From Pseudomonadota bacterium (GTDB taxonomy: Bacteria > Pseudomonadota > Gammaproteobacteria > SZUA-229), in NCBI GenBank assembly GCA_015222965.1, contig JADFWF010000211.1:1-7029 (forward strand): a DNA stretch of 7,029 nt, given 5' to 3'. Shown here piece by piece: positions 5,190-7,029 of the stretch (the stretch's first letter is position 1; each line of letters opens with the position of its first letter). The position numbers and the translations under genes were made by a program. The notes under the pieces were generated by a model. It saw only the letters and a list, made by a program, of their open reading frames with translations. It had not been told where the DNA came from and ran no database searches.

Positions 5190-5792
5190 ATGACACAAAA
5201 CAACTATGAACTGGCCGTTGAGCTTATCGATGCGGCGAACAATGAAGATACTAACCTGGAAAACAGTGATGGTGAGCAGTGGCCTAAAGAGATGCTGTAT
5301 GCACATCGTATGTCTGACATGCAGCAGCGATATGCGCCGAATTGTGATGATGCGATGAAACTGGCGCTGCGTGCGCAACACATCCAGCGCTGGAAATATC
5401 CTCGCGACGAATACCCGATGGATCGTAAAGGTTATCACCTGTGGCGCACCAATCTTTATACATTCCACGCGGATACGGTTGCAGCCTTGCTGGTTAAAGC
5501 AGGTTACGAAGATGAATTCATCAACCGTGTGAAGCTTGCCGTTAGTAAGAAATCACTGAAGAGTAACCTGGATACTCAGTTGCTTGAAGATGTTTCTGCG
5601 CTGGTCTTTATCGAACACTATATGCTCGCGTTCGTGGAAAAACATCCCGAATACGACGAAGAGAAGTGGATATCAATCATACAGAGAACCTGGAATAAGA
5701 TGACTGATAAGGCGCACGAATATGCGCTTTCTGGCAGCATCAAACTTCCGGAATCGCTGGTCCCGCTCATCCAGAAGGCTGTATCGAGTTAG
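5190..5792 (+). CDS. DUF4202 domain-containing protein
   Basis: A 200-residue cytoplasmic, all-helical protein, full length for the family. The diagnostic blocks are present in order: PKEMLYAHRMS (32-42), AQHIQRWKYPRDEYP (62-76) followed by MDRKGYHLWR (77-86), His93 in TFHAD, LEDVSALVFIEHY (132-144) and KMTDKAHEYAL (170-180). The spaced conserved His and Asp residues (His39, His64, His93, Glu133-Asp134, His143) resemble a metal-dependent HD-like fold; this is my inference, as the family's reaction is not known to me. No strong Shine-Dalgarno precedes ATG 5190, but the family block at 32 leaves no better later start. It is divergent from the lipoprotein gene and its stop is 3 nt from the stop of the convergent cytochrome-like gene. 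Confidence 0.83.
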   Translation: MTQNNYELAVELIDAANNEDTNLENSDGEQWPKEMLYAHRMSDMQQRYAPNCDDAMKLALRAQHIQRWKYPRDEYPMDRKGYHLWRTNLYTFHADTVAALLVKAGYEDEFINRVKLAVSKKSLKSNLDTQLLEDVSALVFIEHYMLAFVEKHPEYDEEKWISIIQRTWNKMTDKAHEYALSGSIKLPESLVPLIQKAVSS

Positions 5793-5795
5793 AAA

Positions 5796-6494
5796 TTAAT
5801 CGAGTCTGTCCGCGTTGCTCGTGCCATTGATTATCGTGGAGATAGCAAGCCGTGTGATCTGCACCGGTTTACGTGGATACACCCGAACATAGTAATTCCC
5901 CGCCTCTTCGATAGTAAATGGGATGGCTAATCGCTGGTCACTGGTCTGGTAACAGTCCTCAACAACCAGGTCGAATGCTTCGGAAACAAGGTGGACTGTT
6001 ACCTTTGCATCTTTTGCCAGATTCAATTCAAGATTGTAACCTCCGGGAGTGAAGGGGCCGACGGGAATGAAGTAGTTTCTTTCCAGCAGGGTCGACATCT
6101 TTTTCAGTATTTCACTGTTCCAGATCCTTTTTGCTGGGACTGGTGCCGGCATCGGGTAATAGGCGCAGTTTTCTTTCATGTGATTGAGTATGATGAACAA
6201 CTCCTTTTGCAGCCACTTTTTTTCGGACGCCTGGCCATAGTGACGAATTATATGACTGGCTGAAACCTCGTAAGCTTCGCCAAACGTTAACCGTCCGCTG
6301 CATTGAGCTTCATGGCATTTTGCACAGATGGTATTGAAAATGATGACGGATTCCTTGAACGGTTCTTCTTCAACGGCTGATGCATTGTAAGGCAGCAGAA
6401 GCAGGCTGAACGCCCACGAAAACCTTGTTATATAAGGCAGAGCCATAGTTAAAACCTTGCTAAACAGGGTATGCGCCAATTTTTTTGTGATCAT
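5796..6494 (-). CDS. Exported c-type haem protein with CxxCH motif and C-terminal beta domain
   Basis: A 232-residue protein from ATG 6494. A signal peptide ends at NASA|VEEE (about residue 40). A cytochrome-c-like segment follows: FNTICAKCHEAQCSG with the haem-binding CxxCH at 57-61, and YYPMPAPVP with Met115 as a plausible axial ligand. The last about 90 residues (about 140-232) are predicted beta-rich (KVTVHLVSEAFDLVVED, NYYVRVYP), resembling a small immunoglobulin-like or pre-peptidase-type fold. It is likely periplasmic and electron-transferring or haem-sensing; its partner is unknown. Start choice is uncertain: ATG 6494 has GGAAGGA upstream, ATG 6446 has AAGG 8 nt upstream and gives a classic 24-residue signal peptide, and TTG 6521 is also in frame. 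It lies 37 nt downstream of the erythromycin-esterase-like gene, probably in one operon. Confidence 0.72.
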   Translation of the reverse strand: MITKKLAHTLFSKVLTMALPYITRFSWAFSLLLLPYNASAVEEEPFKESVIIFNTICAKCHEAQCSGRLTFGEAYEVSASHIIRHYGQASEKKWLQKELFIILNHMKENCAYYPMPAPVPAKRIWNSEILKKMSTLLERNYFIPVGPFTPGGYNLELNLAKDAKVTVHLVSEAFDLVVEDCYQTSDQRLAIPFTIEEAGNYYVRVYPRKPVQITRLAISTIINGTSNADRLD

Positions 6495-6531
6495 GTTTTT
6501 TAGTCCTTCCCGGCAATCCAATATCTTTCAT

Positions 6532-7029
6532 TTACTCTGTATTCGGTCTTTCTCTGTTTAATGGTTGTACTGCTCGTGTTTCATCAAACCAGATGTATTC
6601 GTCAAACTGGCGTGGCAATGTTGCGTAAATATAATGTTTTATTAATTCAGCTTCCGGGTCGTATGTTGTGCCAACTGCACGCTGCAGCCGTTTTGCCAGC
6701 AGTTTTTTACGCGTTAGATCCTGAACCGGATTAGACGATACGGTGTTACGTAAGGGCAGCATGAAATTATCTGTTTTAACCTCGTGAAACAGACGTTCGT
6801 AACTATCTTTTTGAGAAGGCTGTAGCTGCATGACTTTCATCGGCGCTCCCCACCGGGTTGCTGCCGCCACCGTACCATGGTCGGTGCCGAAACCGATCAG
6901 GTAGGCGTTATCGCCGAAAGTTTCGCGAGCCAGTTGTCCAAGATTGATATCACCACGTGCACTCATATCTGTTGCACGGGCATCACCAATATGTGAATTA
7001 TGTGCCCAGATGATAGCTTTCGATTTTTG
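6532..7029 (-). CDS. Erythromycin esterase family protein, C-terminal part (5' end outside window)
   Basis: The frame is open to the window edge; 165 residues are visible and the true start lies beyond 7029. The fragment opens with KSKAIIWAHNSHIGDARAT. Its WAHNxHxGD motif (residues 8-16 of the fragment) is the family's hallmark and carries an active-site His. It is followed by NLGQLARETFGDNAYLIGF and GTDHGTVAAATRWG (family pattern GFGTxxGTV), then helices and YIWFDETRAVQPL near the end, matching the usual C-terminus. EreA/EreB open the macrolide lactone ring, but most environmental homologues have no proven resistance role and often sit in housekeeping contexts. The remaining conserved Glu/His residues are outside the window. 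The haem protein gene follows 37 nt after its stop. Confidence 0.85.
   Translation of the reverse strand, partial: QKSKAIIWAHNSHIGDARATDMSARGDINLGQLARETFGDNAYLIGFGTDHGTVAAATRWGAPMKVMQLQPSQKDSYERLFHEVKTDNFMLPLRNTVSSNPVQDLTRKKLLAKRLQRAVGTTYDPEAELIKHYIYATLPRQFDEYIWFDETRAVQPLNRERPNTE

Noticed and set aside
5172..5468. Minus-strand 98-codon frame opposite the DUF4202 gene
   Set aside because: Composition and lack of motifs fit an antisense shadow of the DUF4202 gene.
5991..6303. Frames on both strands inside the haem-protein gene
   Set aside because: They overlap the CxxCH-encoding gene in other frames and have no ribosome site or family features.

Overview
The window is chromosomal DNA from a Gram-negative proteobacterium, most likely a free-living gammaproteobacterium. 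The evidence is a periplasmic lytic transglycosylase, a lipobox lipoprotein, an exported c-type haem protein, DUF3135 and DUF4202 family proteins, and REP-like palindromic repeats of the kind found in gammaproteobacterial genomes. I cannot assign a genus. There are no rRNA or tRNA genes, no CRISPR array and no transposase gene.

Layout. At 1-360 (+) is the C-terminal end of an HD-GYP-type cyclic-di-GMP phosphodiesterase, closed by a very strong, probably bidirectional, hairpin terminator (374-440). Facing it on the minus strand is a two-gene unit: a MerB-like organomercurial lyase homologue (1251-1904) followed, 10 nt later, by a class I glutamine amidotransferase (485-1240). The 1905-2220 gap holds the promoter of this unit and a cluster of degenerate repeats. 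Next on the minus strand is a second coupled pair: a membrane-anchored lytic transglycosylase (2586-3896) followed 5 nt later by a DUF3135 protein (2221-2580).

Across a divergent 291-nt gap lies a plus-strand alpha/beta hydrolase. It has a good Shine-Dalgarno site, but an ATT codon sits where the ATG should be (4188-4961). It converges with no gap on a 55-residue lipoprotein (4962-5129, -), which is divergent from a DUF4202 protein (5190-5792, +). That gene converges, 3 nt apart, on an exported CxxCH protein (5796-6494, -). The latter lies downstream of a 5'-truncated erythromycin-esterase-family gene (6532-7029, -), probably in the same operon.

The genes form small independent units rather than one pathway: signalling, a possible thiol/organomercurial or amidotransferase function, cell-wall remodelling, and a periplasmic haem protein with a hydrolase. 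I see no clear novel defence or mobile system. The points most worth a second look are the ATT start preceded by a repeat-derived Shine-Dalgarno site, with a sister copy of that repeat carrying ATG about 2.1 kb away; the MerB-like protein with intact catalytic residues but no mer operon; and the Ere-like/cytochrome pair.
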